From Jacaranda mimosifolia (taxonomy: Eukaryota; Streptophyta; Magnoliopsida; Lamiales; Bignoniaceae): a DNA stretch of 64,000 nt. Below the pieces are notes generated by a model. That model was not told where the DNA came from, ran no database searches, and saw only the letters and a program-made list of their open reading frames with translations. The stretch covers positions 14,711,246-14,775,245 of the forward strand of contig CM032119.1 of the NCBI GenBank assembly GCA_018894105.1, given 5' to 3'. Made by a program: the position numbers and the translations under genes. Shown here in pieces: positions 24,464 through 35,222 of this stretch. Numbering within the stretch: position 1 is the first letter of the stretch; every line of letters starts with the position of its first letter.

Positions 24464-26064
24464 TGTAGCATCCCCTCTCGAGACAGCACCTAAGCTGAGG
24501 CACTACTAATTCAATCTTAAAGACGATTCAAATAATATCTAGAAACCTATAATTTAACTATTTCAAATGAGAACAAGTCATCCTAGCCCGAAAGAATAAT
24601 CCCATCAAAATGGGATTATTCAACACCAAGTCTTCTTCACCTAATCAAAAGAATAATCCCATAGTCAAAATTCCTATTCAACACTAAGCTTTCTGAAATT
24701 GCATCAAGCATTCTAACATTATTAATTTATTAGTCAACAAGATGATATAGGTCCACTAGGTGCTATCTACACAATCATCCCAATATCAACTATTCCTGAA
24801 TTATTCACGATAGTCTATATCAATTCCAAAATAGCATGATCTTAATCTAAATTACAAGGTCATAATAACATAATCTTAATCTATACAAAATAGTCCAATT
24901 CCTACATAACTAACCCTAATCAAATGCCATTTAGTCTCACAATACAAATTCCTTAGTCAATCTTTATTAATTCCAAATTTTGCCATTTAGCATGACATGC
25001 CCGGGTCCACAAATTTATTATTCCTCCTTGCATGGGAATTGTATACACACACACACATACACACATATATATATACCAATCATCCCAATATTCTCATTCT
25101 TAGCATAAATACATAGCTTAAAATGGAAAGGTACAACATATACATATATATATATCAAGGTACAACTTCAATTAAATTCCAAATTTGACCACCAGAGTTC
25201 TGAAACTACAAACCAATTACACAGCTACGTTTATCGTGTCGAGGAGATCAAACTGACTCTCAGCCGCCGCCACGGTTGCTGGAGTATACCACCTGGCCAC
25301 CAAAATGTTCCCCTCACCACGAGCTTTCCATGTCTTAGCTTAGTTTTCTGTTTCTCCGTCGGGAAATTCTCCAAATACCACCCCAAAACTCAATAACAAC
25401 TTTGCTCCGCCGTGATGTCTCCGCCATTCTCCACATTCGCCGCCGTGCAGATCAATCTTGCAATGGCACCACCTTTTTCCACTAGCTAAAAGCTTTTAGA
25501 ATCTTTGCCTAGACACTCGATTGTCTATGGTTTTGCCGGCGTCCTCTATGCTCATTGAAGAGGGTTGCTGGAGCTCTCTATCCCGACGGCCTGCTGCCCG
25601 AACTGTTGCGCACGAGGTGTTGGAATAAAGCTGGGGAAGAGTATAAACTATAGGGTTTTGGGAGTGGTTCGCCGGAGATGGGAATCATCGGTGGTGGGGG
25701 TAGTTTGGCCGCGGGCGAGGAAGATAGGAAATAGGAAGGAAATGGGTTTACTGGCAGAATGCAAACTTCCTTCTTTTTTATAAAATTCAATTTTTATTAT
25801 TTGCAAGTTAGTCCTTAGTCTATATTAAGTGAATCAATTGAGTCCGTTAATTAATTAATATAACATATAGCCCCTAGTTGACTAGAAAGATTCCATGCAA
25901 AACCCCTGACTTTTCTAATTAATTCAATTAAATCTCCAAAAATTATAAATTAGCCCCAAGACATTTAAATAAAATAATAATATAAAGGAATAATTAATTT
26001 TCATTAAATATTGAAAATAATAAAATTTTAAATTCTATAACCATAAAAATTTTAGAATGTTATA
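24464..26064 (-). repeat. 5' LTR of chromovirus (1601 bp, internally deleted)
   Basis: Matches the 3' LTR at both ends (plus strand tgtagcatcccctctcgag ... agaatgttata), with many substitutions, and the terminal CA is mutated to TA. About 1.25 kb present at 14555-15810 of the 3' LTR is missing here. At the deletion junction lies a perfect 12-bp inverted repeat (24594-24605 and 24610-24621) around a 4-base loop. The frame at 25565-25783 is LTR sequence. Confidence 0.88.
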
Positions 26065-26226
26065 AAATATTTATTCCACTATTAATTTTATTAATGAAAA
26101 TGTTCAACTATTGCTACTGCTATTCCAATTTAAAAAATAAATTGCTATCTCAATATAATAACTTTATTAATTTATTAATTTAGTTTAATTTTTAATCAAG
26201 AAAATTATTTAGTTGTTATTGTTCAT

Positions 26227-26892
26227 TAGGGGTGAGAATAGGCTAGGCCGCCCGTTAGGGGCTTACGGTTTGGTCCATTTGAGGCCTAGCCCGACCTAGC
26301 CTATTTAATAAATAAACTAGGTTTAGGCTTTTAAAATAGTCTATTTAGTTAAAAAAGCTAGGTGTATGCTTTTAAAAAAGCCTACAAAGCCTATCAAGCC
26401 GGCATATATAATTTAATTATATTATAATATAGATTTATTTATTTATAATACTTATATAATTGTTTTTATATTTATATTAATTAACTTTATATAATTATTT
26501 ATTATGTTCTTAATTAATACACAACCATTTTATTTCAAATTTTTTGTTTAACTTATAATAATATTTGGTTATGCTTTTCTCTTTGTTAAGATAAGTGTAT
26601 TATAATTGCCAATTATTTTTTCTTAATATAAATTATAGAATTTTTAGGCTATTAAGGCCTATCAAAGTCTTAAACCTATTAAAAGCCTGAACCTATATAA
26701 AATTTAAGCCTAATTAAAATCTTAACTAAAATAAGTTAGGCCCAGGCTTTGCAAAAATCTAGGAAGGTTAGGTCAGTCCTTAAAAAAAAGGCCTTTGTCA
26801 TGTAATAGGTTAGGCTTAGGCTTACAAAATATGCAACATGTTTAGCCTATTTACAGCCTAGCTTAGCCTAGCCTAACCTATTTCCGCGCCTA
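26227..26892. mobile_element. Small non-autonomous hAT, copy in element A
   Basis: Ends taggggtgagaatagg and, in reverse complement, taggcgcggaaataggttag. The flanking 8-bp TSD ttgttcat is perfect (26219-26226 and 26893-26900). The interior is AT-rich with no transposase; subterminal aggctaggc motifs occur in both orientations. Confidence 0.85.
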
Positions 26893-27163
26893 TTGTTCAT
26901 TCACATATTTGTAATTTTTATACATAAAAACTTTATCATTAATATACATTTGATTTTGGTTATAGACAATTTTTAAGTTTATAGATCAAATTTAAGTATA
27001 AAGTAATGGGTAATTTATGCGTATGGGTACATGAATAATTTATGGGTATAGACCCTAACCATACCCACTACATTATCTTTAATAAATATGGGTATGAGTA
27101 TGGGGGTGACATTTTGGGTTTGGGTAGGGTAATACTCTAGTAATTTATAGGCCTATGTGGAGG

Positions 27164-27318
27164 CATAGAAAAGATAGAGAGAAAGAGAGGATAGGCATAA
27201 CATGTTTTCACCACATCACACTTCAAGTAAATTCTGTTGTTTTGAGGGATTTGTTGGAGGAAGTCCTACTTTATTTTCTCTAAATTTGATGTTTGCTTTG
27301 GGAGGAATAGTTTGGATT
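27164..27318. other. Host spacer between composite hAT copies
   Basis: 155 bp of non-repeat sequence between the two composite elements. Removing copy A joins gaaaggtggctgtggtgg to aggcatagaaaag. No gene recognised. Confidence 0.5.
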
Positions 27319-28195
27319 TAAGCCTGTAAATGGGTAGAGTATCACCATACCCACATCTATACCCTAAAATACTCAAATAAAAATATCCTATATTTTATCC
27401 TACCCTAAAATACCCAAAAAGATGAGATCCTAACCATACCCTACCCTATCTAACCTAAGACCCACTGGGTCTAGTTTATTGAATTTATGTTTTTAATGTA
27501 TATACTAATTTTCTCAACATATACTAAAAATATTATTTGACATATGATAACAAAAAGGGTAAATGTCACTAATAGTCTCTGATGTTTCGATTTTGTATCA
27601 CTTTAGTCCTCAATCTTTAAAACTTCACCTTTTAGTCCCTAACGTTAATATATCATTTCACTTTAGTCCCCAAAATCATTTTCCGGTAGTTTTTGGCCGG
27701 AAAATTGTCAATTCATAGTTTTATGTTCCACTTTAGTCCCTATAAAAGGTTTTATGTTCCAATTTAGTCCCTATGTTACTTTTTTTCTTTTTTTTTTCTT
27801 TTTATAAATATATGTTCATGTGTGTATATATATTTGTGTAAAATATATGTGTATATATAATTGATACTAATATTAGTCATATGCTCATATATTATTATTA
27901 ATATTTAATAATATATTATTGATATATTAATATCATTTGTGATACTATTGTAATTAATAATATTAATAATATTATTATTGATATGGGATAGCCCAATAGG
28001 CCCAGTCCAATAACACTCAACTAGGACAGGAGCTGGTTTGACGCTTCCTAAGCAGCTCGATTGCCCTTAAACCCAACTCATTTTGGACAACGCAAACATT
28101 CAACTGCCACTCGACCTCTGGATCCCTATATGCCGTGGTGGATATTACCATTTTTGATCGACCAGGTTATAGCCGATAACCTCCATTAGGTGGCC

Positions 28196-28468
28196 TCAAT
28201 CCTTCAACCAGAATGATGTAGCTTCGACCAGAATGAGCCTAGTGACCAAGATCCTAATAGATATTCCTGTTGGAGTGCTCGTCTTGACCAGAGAGGTCGA
28301 GGAGTGACGAAAGCCCTTTGGCCACATTGAATGCCTTGCTAGGCACCGTGCTGCAGCATTAATAGCGCGTGCCACCAACAATACCATATTTTGCAGCCGT
28401 GTCAGGCTAGGGATCGCCTCTAGCGTACTACATTCTCCGAGGTAGCTGCCTTCTGAAACAGTACACAA
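28196..28468 (-). other. Mirror ORF in left arm of palindrome
   Basis: 90 codons containing GECSTLEAIPSLTRLQ and PKGFRHSSTSLVKTSTPT. Its mirror image is encoded at 28575-28883 on the other strand. No known family was recognised. Both being open may simply follow from arm identity. The arms here are GC-richer than the outer TIR, which would fit captured foreign sequence. Confidence 0.25.
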
Positions 28469-28490
28469 GCTGTATAAGATTGATATGTCT

Positions 28491-28600
28491 TTGATGCCCC
28501 TGTTGTGTAAAAAGGGCCATTGTCCTTGCTTGAGGACTTTCCAATTTGATGCCTCTGTTGTGTAAGAAGGGCCATTGTCCTTGCTTGAGGACTTTCCAAT
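28491..28600. repeat. 55-bp tandem duplication at palindrome centre
   Basis: Two 55-bp units (28491-28545 and 28546-28600), each starting ttgatgcc and ending gactttccaat, with two or three differences. They make up almost all of the spacer between the arms. Confidence 0.9.
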
Positions 28601-28883
28601 CTTATCTAGCTTGTGTATTGTTTTAGAAAGCAGCTACCTAGGAGAATGTGGTACACTAGAGGCGCTCCCTAGCCTGACACGGCTGCAAAAGGTGGTAATG
28701 TTGGTGGCACGCACTATTAATGCAGCAGCACGGCGCCTGGAAAGGCATTCAATATGGCCAAAAGGCTTTCGTCACTCCTCAACCTCTCTGGTCAAGACGA
28801 GCACTCCAACAAGAATATCTACTAGGATCTTGGTCACCAGGCTCATTCTGGTCGAAGCTACATCATTTTGGTTGAAGGATTGA
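28575..28883 (+). other. Mirror ORF in right arm of palindrome
   Basis: 102 codons. From residue 19 on it parallels the left-arm frame (GECGTLEALPSLTRLQ, PKGFRHSSTSLVKTSTPT, LVTRLILVEATSFWLKD), with roughly one residue in six different. No function can be assigned. Confidence 0.25.
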
Positions 28884-29833
28884 GGCCACCTAATGGAGGC
28901 TATCGGCTATAACCTGGTCGATCAAGAAAGGTAATATCCACCTCGACAGATAGGGATCCAGAGGTCGAGTGGCACTCAAATGTTTGTGTGGTCCAAAATG
29001 AGTTGGGTTTAAGGGCAGTGGAGCTGCTTAGGGAGCGTCAGACTAGCTCCTGTCTTAGTTGAGTGTTATTGGACTGGGCCTATTGGACTATCCCATATAA
29101 ATAATAATATTACTAATATTATTAATTCCAATAGTATCACAAATGATATTAATATATCAATAATATATTATTAAATATTAATAATAACATATGAGCATGT
29201 GACTAATATTAGTATCAATTATATATACACATATATTATACACAAATATATATACACACATGGACATATATTTATAAAAAGAAAAAAGTAACATAGGGAC
29301 TAAATTGGAACATAAAACCTTTTATAGGGACTAAAGTGGAACATAAAACTATAAATTGACAATTTTCCGGCCAAAAACTACCGGAAAATGATTTTGGGGA
29401 CTAAAGTGAAACGATATATTAACGTTAGGGACTAAAAGATAAAGTTTTAAAGATTGAGGACTAAAGTGATACAAAATCGAAACATCAGGGACTATTAGTG
29501 ACATTTACCCTAACAAAAAATAAAAAATCTTTTTCTATATTTAATTTAATTTAATTATTAAATTTAAATTAGTTAATCTTTATTTTTAATTTTACATTCA
29601 TTAATAAATTTTTTATTAAAAAAGTTTATTCATTAGCAAAATTAATTTTATTAACTGTTTTTATAAAAAATATTTATTCCACTATTAATTTTACTAATGA
29701 AAAATGTTCAACTATTGCTATTGGTATTCCAGTTTTAAAGAAAAAATTTGCTATCCTCATATAATAACTTTATTAATTTTATTAATTTAGTTTAATTTTT
29801 AATAAATAAAATTATTTAGTTGTTACTATTCAT

Positions 29834-30493
29834 TAGGGATGAGAATAGGATAGGCCGCCCATTAGGGGCCCATGGTTTGCCCCATTTGAGGCCTAGCCCA
29901 GCTTAGCCTATTTACTAAATAAACCAGGTTTATGCTTTTAAAACAGTCTATTTAGTTTAAAAGGCTAGATATAGGCTTTTAAAAAAGCCTATGAAGCCTA
30001 TCAGGCCAGCTTGTATAATTTAATTATATTATAATATATTTAGTTATTTATAATATAATTAATTTTATATTTATATTAATTAATTTTATATAATTATATA
30101 TTATGTTCCTAATTAATATACAACCATTTTATTTCAAATTTTTTGTTTAACTTATAATAATATTTAGTTATGCTTTTCTCTTTGTTAAGATAAGTGTATT
30201 ATAATCGCCAATTATTTTTTCTTAATATAAATTATAGAATTTGTAGGCGTATTAAGGCCTATCAAAGTCCTAAGCTTATTAAGGCCTTAGCCTATTAAAA
30301 GCCTGAACTTATATAAAATTTAAATGTAATTAAAATCTTAACTAAAATAGGCCAGGCCTAGGCTTTGGAAAAATCTAAGAAGGTTAGGTTAGTCCTTAAA
30401 AAAAATGCTTATGTCAGGTAATAGGTTAGACTTAGGTTTACAAAATATGCAACAGGCTTGGCCTATTTACAGCCTAGCCTATTCCTGCCCCTA
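29834..30493. mobile_element. Small non-autonomous hAT, copy in element B
   Basis: Starts tagggatgagaatagg and ends attcctgccccta, with a perfect 8-bp TSD ctattcat (29826-29833 and 30494-30501). It lies at the same position in composite B as 26227-26892 does in A. Confidence 0.85.
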
Positions 30494-30767
30494 CTATTCA
30501 TTCACATACTTGTAAATTTTATATATAAAAAGTTTATCATTAATATACATTTGATTGATATAGGCAATTTTTAAGTTCATAGATTAAATTTAAGTATAAA
30601 ATAATGAATAATTTATGAGTATGGATACATGGGTAATTTATGGGTATAGACCTTATCCATACCCATTACATTATCTTTAATAGGTATGAGTATGGATATA
30701 GGTTTGAGTATGACATTTTGGACCCAAATAAGGTATTACCCTACTCATTTACAGGCCTAGTTTGACT

Positions 30768-31691
30768 AAACTAATGGATCTCATTCCTAGTAGACAATAG
30801 ATACCATAATTAGGTATGTTGACAATGGGTTTTAGTAATTGAAATATATTAAAAGTTTAATACTTTGACAGGTTTTGTTTATGTGTGTGTTTTCGGTGTT
30901 GATTCAATTTAGGAATTGAGGGCTTTATCCTAAATAATTTGTGCTTTGTGCTTGACTTCAATGTTATGTTTGGATCAAAGAAAATAGTGAGAAAAAAGAG
31001 AAGAAAAATGTAAAACTTCAAATATTAATGTACAGTGTTACATCATTTGAAGCTCAAAAAAAACATTTCTTCGCATTTTTCACATTAAAATTCAAAATCC
31101 GAACACAGAGTACTGAAATTTGTCCTTTCTATATTGCCATGGCTTTATCTGTACCATTTGATTTGCTTTATGGATCAATATTTTATTAAAGGAGATGTAC
31201 CTAGCTAGTTATCTTATAATATTCTGCCACCATTGTGTAAACCGTTTTCTTTCCTTGATGACATTTCGTATAAAAGGGAAAAGAACAAATCAATTGTCTA
31301 ATTATATGTGCAAGGTTTCTACCATATCCATGTGAACCATCTTCACCACGAAACTTTGATACAAAAAGTAGAAATTCTAATTACTTGCTTGACCTTTAAT
31401 TGAGTTTCCAACGTGGGCCAAGTTTAATTTGATAACTTGTAGGGCGCTAGCCAACAACTAGATTAATTTAGGGTATAAAGTAGCTAGCAATTAATTACTC
31501 TTTTCATCGACACATAATTAAGCCTATGATGATGAATAAGAAACACATCTATATATATATATGTATGTATGTATGTCCAGCCTTTTCATGCCTGTAAAGA
31601 GTATTTGATATCTTTTGATTGTTAAAGTTGAGGAAATTCTTTTGTTGAAATTGTTTAAGAGTTAGTGGGATCACCATGAAGTATACCTCTC
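30768..31691. other. No feature recognised
   Basis: Moderately AT-rich, apparently single-copy sequence with short TA/TG microsatellites near 31547-31575. No gene could be supported. Confidence 0.4.
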
Positions 31692-31853
31692 CTCTATTTA
31701 TCAATTTTCAAATTAACTATATTATATGAGATAAATGTAGGGCAACCCATGAAAATTTTCTTGGCCTACCCTCTATTTATCAATCTTGAAATTAACTATA
31801 TTATATGAGATAGATGTATGGCAATTAACCCATGAAAATTTTCTTGGCCTACC
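31692..31853. repeat. Tandem duplication, ~80-bp unit
   Basis: Unit 1 at 31692-31770 and unit 2 at 31771-31853 both run from ctctatttatcaat to ttcttggcctacc. Unit 2 has a 4-5-bp insertion (aatta). The units are otherwise almost identical. Confidence 0.9.
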
Positions 31854-32810
31854 GCAACTATATATATATATATATATATCAATATTTGAAAGTGAAAAAC
31901 TTTGTAGACTTGATCTAACATGCTTTCGATGTGTAGCGCCCCATCCGGGAGGTGCTTGTGTCGGATTGAGGTGCTACTTCAATCGAATTTTTTTGAAATC
32001 AATTATACCCAATTACACTCTCCAAAATTCTCAACCTAGGGAATTTTGTAATTTAAAATCCAAGCTAGTCATGCTGAAAATGACAAGCAAAACCCAAGTT
32101 CTCATAACAAGTCACAATTTCTCAAAGGCCCATAATTTAACTTACATATATACATCATTCATCAAGAACTCCAACATGTCACACTTTGTAGAAGAAAATA
32201 CACTAATTTATAACTTATGCCTCCTTTTACATTTCAACTATAACATCTCGCAACCTTACCGTTTTAGATGCCGTGATAACAATATTTACACTATACCAAA
32301 AGGCAGCCCCAAGCTTAGGGTGCCTTCTACACTTCAATTTGGCCAAAGAACAAAAAGAACAGCATAAAGAGGGCGAGTCCGAATGACTCGGTGAGGCAAG
32401 CATCTACATGTATGGAGGAATCAGAATGAAATGGAATACAATATATATTTACAAGAAGAATATTCATTCTGAATCCAAATAACTAAAAATATGAGTTACG
32501 ATAACTGGATTTGAAGATTTGAAAGAGTTTATAAAATCTACGAACTAGAACTAGAAACTAGTATTTCTTGTACCACATTTTATGAGATGACTCAATGTCG
32601 TCCCATACCGGCGAAGAGTCATTTCATGTTTAAATACATTACATAGAAAATCTCAAAACTCGTAGACATGATTAGTTTTAAAGAACTTAGTAACAAATTG
32701 TTTCATGAAATACGCAGGTTTACAAATTTAGGATTTTGTTCAATTTTATAAAACAGACTAGACAAGAACATTTTATAAAACCAATAGTACAAGCATATTT
32801 CACATGTATG

Positions 32811-33060
32811 ACCGTGTAATGGCCCTCCCCTATTTCAGTCCAAGTTGTATATAAATAATACGACCGTAAAACGGCCTGTTCCCTTATATCTTCTCAATCT
32901 TGTATAAACGATACGACTGTAAAACAGCCTGCTCCCTTATATCTCCTCAATCTTGCATAAATAATGCGATTGTAAAATGGCCTACCCCCTTATAACTCCT
33001 CAATCTTGTATAAACAATACGACCGTAAAACGGCCTACCCCCTTATATCGCCTCGATAAG
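32811..33060. repeat. 53-bp minisatellite within solo LTR
   Basis: Four to five units of about 53 bp with the core acgaccgtaaaacggcct followed by cccttatat and tcctcaatcttg. Units differ by a few substitutions. Confidence 0.85.
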
Positions 33061-34826
33061 TGTCCTACTCGCCAAACCCCTACAGCACGAATTGGTAAGA
33101 ACCGATTCTAGTCGATCAAGCCTCCTCCGAAGGCAAGATCGCAACCACACGAATCGATAGGTTTGATCCAGGCCGATCAAGCTTTAAGCCACAGTCAACC
33201 CCCGACTGCCCAAAGTCAAGATTGCAAACCAAGTAAGCCAATAACACTGTTTTTATCACCAGTACAATGATACAAATCTAGGATAGTAATCCAAGCATTC
33301 CGCTAGGATTGGCACTCGGCCCAAATAGATTTTATGTATAAGTATCTATAAATAAATTCAATAATCAAATATGTCGACAAGGCCATACGATAGCAATAAA
33401 AAATTCAGGTAAGCCAACATGGTCAACATGGCCAACTAAAGCTGTAACGGATAACAAGAGTGCTGGCAAGGCTATGGATTGTACTGAACAATATTAGAAG
33501 CAAGAACTAATAAAATAAAACCTCACAGGAGTTCATGAAACAAGCAACAGATGACAAATAAGATCTCAACAAATTACGAGTTTCAATACAAGAACAAGTA
33601 CGGTACACAAGCACGTTGAACCCTCACAGGGGTCATTTCACAAGAATAGATAGAATCAAGGCCAGAATGGCAGAGCCTCACCTTTGTAGTCTCAATATAC
33701 AAATCACGATCTACAACTTATGAGTCAGTGGGTTCCAATTCCACGTTACCTAATCCAAAAGAATAGGTTCAAAATCAGAATCCCCATGCAATCCTAATAA
33801 CTCGTAATAATTACTATCATGCTTATCATTAATCTAAAATTACTAACATCTTGATTAACATGATAGTTTTAGGACTTAATCGTAACTATCAGCCCAAAAT
33901 GGCAAATAAGGTAAATTATTGCTAAAATAATCCCGATTTTATATCAATTCCAATATCATAACATAAACTAGTCCTTAATTCATGCACAATTAATCCTAAT
34001 CAAATGCCACTTAGTCTCACATTACATAATCCTTAGTCAATATTTGTTAAATCCTAATTTTGGCATTTAGCATGACATGTCCGGGTCCACAAATGGAATA
34101 TTCCTCCTTGCTTAGGGATCTCAATCACAATCATATTTATATCAATACATCCCAAATCCTATTCTTAGCATAGATACAATCTAAATTAGGAAAGTGCAAC
34201 TTATGCATTATGCATATATAACAAGGTACAACCAATTAAAGCTTAATCCTCACACTCCATATTACCCAAATTGCTTATTTAGGCCTCGGAATCACAAACC
34301 AAGAGCACCACTGTGATCGTCGGAACGAGGAGAAGAATCTGGTATGGGGTCGCCGGAGTACTGTTGCCAGCCGCCGAAGTGCCGCCGCCAGAAAATGTCA
34401 AGACCACCACAGTTCGCTTCCTTTCTTCCTTATGAATCCAACGATGCCTTTAGTTTTCAGATTCGAGGCTGGGAAGACCCTCAACCATGGCCCAAAATTT
34501 TCAGCTGCACTTCTCTCCGCCGCGTCTGTAACGGCTATTTTCGCTGCCACTGCTGCTCTACTCCCCCATGCAAGAGCACCAATGTGTTCTTCATGCTGAG
34601 AACTCTCCAACCATCCGCCCAGAACTCCGATCAAACCCCCCTACCGCCGGCTACCATGAAACCCATGAGGTGGGTTTTCTTCCAACTTCTTGCCAACGGT
34701 GGAGAACGGTGCATGTGTGTGTGAGTGTGGCCGGATGTGTGGGGAAGGTTGTGATGGTTTTAATTTGGTGAAATGATGTTGCTAGATGAAGATTACCTGG
34801 AAAGATGGTGGTCGCGGGTGGAGAAA

Positions 34827-34880
34827 TGAAAGAGAAAGAAGAAAGAAGAAAGAAGAAAGAAGAAAGAAGAAAGAAGAAAA
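34827..34880. repeat. (GAAAGAA)n microsatellite
   Basis: Seven-base purine unit (aagaaag / gaaagaa) repeated about seven times inside the solo LTR. Confidence 0.85.
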
Positions 34881-35222
34881 GGAAGAATGTAGAAATCATG
34901 CTGCCCATTTTTCTTTTAATCCAATTTTTTCAATTGGCAATTGAGTCCTTAGTCTAATTAAGTTAATCAATTAAGTCCTTAAGTAATTAAAATAACATGT
35001 AGGTCCTAGTTGACTACAAGAATACCATTCAAGCCTCTAAGCTTATAAAAATGGCCCAAATCAAGTCTTCTCAAATTGTAATCCAACCCCAAAACTTTCC
35101 AATTTCTTGTAATTGAATACTTTTTATTATTTTTTCTCGAGCCCAAAAATCTGATCAATAAATCTCTTAATTTCTAAATCCTTATTTTCAAAAATACTGA
35201 ATTTCAGGGGTGTTACACGATG

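Larger units (their letters stand above)
14415..26064 (-). mobile_element. Ty3/gypsy chromovirus (Tekay/Del-like), full-length but degenerate
   Basis: A minus-strand element bounded by two related LTRs (24464-26064 is 5', 14415-17244 is 3'). The primer-binding site (PBS) is at 24445-24459 and the polypurine tract at 17245-17262. Order is gag, protease, RT, RNase H, integrase and a chromodomain-like tail, as in plant chromoviruses. The 5-bp target duplication is caata (14410-14414) versus aaata (26065-26069), 4 of 5. The empty site is visible in the related copy B near 29670 (ttttataaaaaatattta). Many frameshifts and stops and clear LTR divergence show an old, dead copy. Clade assignment rests on the chromodomain, the Met-tRNA PBS and the long LTRs. 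Confidence 0.9.
14029..27155. mobile_element. Composite hAT-like element, copy A (split by nested retrotransposon)
   Basis: Left end taggcctgtaaatgggtag. The right end ...tttataggccta reads taggcctataaa in reverse complement, so the termini are inverted repeats. Flanking 8-mers tgtggtgg (14021-14028) and tgtggagg (27156-27163) match at 7 of 8. The ends also carry tgggtagggta / taccctaccca subterminal motifs in opposite orientation. Without the retrotransposon at 14415-26064 the element is about 1.48 kb. It holds a smaller hAT (26227-26892). It is non-autonomous: no transposase seen. Copy B at 27319-30759 is the same unit. Confidence 0.7.
27557..29510. mobile_element. Mutator-like element, near-complete palindrome
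   Basis: Perfect 9-bp TSD taacaaaaa (27548-27556 and 29511-29519), the length expected of Mutator-like elements. Ends are gggtaaatgtcactaatag and its reverse complement. The left arm 27557-28482 and right arm 28597-29510 are inverted copies of each other, with about five mismatches in the first 230 bp and more in the inner part, leaving a spacer of about 114 bp. Over 90% of the element is therefore one giant inverted repeat. No transposase. A transcript across it would fold into a hairpin of about 900 bp. Confidence 0.9.
27319..30759. mobile_element. Composite hAT-like element, copy B
   Basis: Starts taagcctgtaaatgggtag and ends tttacaggccta, matching copy A throughout. It is split by a Mutator-like element at 27557-29510 and contains the same smaller hAT (29834-30493) at the same internal place. 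Flanking 8-mers match only weakly (gtttggat versus gtttgact), so its boundaries may be off by one or two bases. No transposase. Confidence 0.65.
31932..35217 (-). mobile_element. Ty3-type solo LTR (3.3 kb)
   Basis: On the plus strand it starts tgtagcgccccatccggga and ends ggggtgttaca, so on the minus strand it runs TGTAACACCCC...GGGGCGCTACA. A perfect 5-bp TSD cgatg flanks it (31927-31931 and 35218-35222), and no internal region is present, so it is a solo LTR. It resembles the chromovirus LTR at 14415 in ends and in stretches such as gcatttagcatgacatg, so it is a related family. It includes a 53-bp minisatellite and a GAAAGAA microsatellite. Open frames at 31786-32367 and 34344-34908 lie wholly or mostly inside it and are not genes. 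Confidence 0.85.

Noticed and set aside
31786..32367. 193-codon plus frame, the longest in the window
   Set aside because: It crosses from the flanking tandem duplication through the LTR boundary at 31932, so it cannot be a native gene.
34344..34908. 126-codon plus frame and overlapping frames
   Set aside because: Inside the solo LTR bounded by the cgatg TSD; the minus frames are driven by the purine microsatellite.
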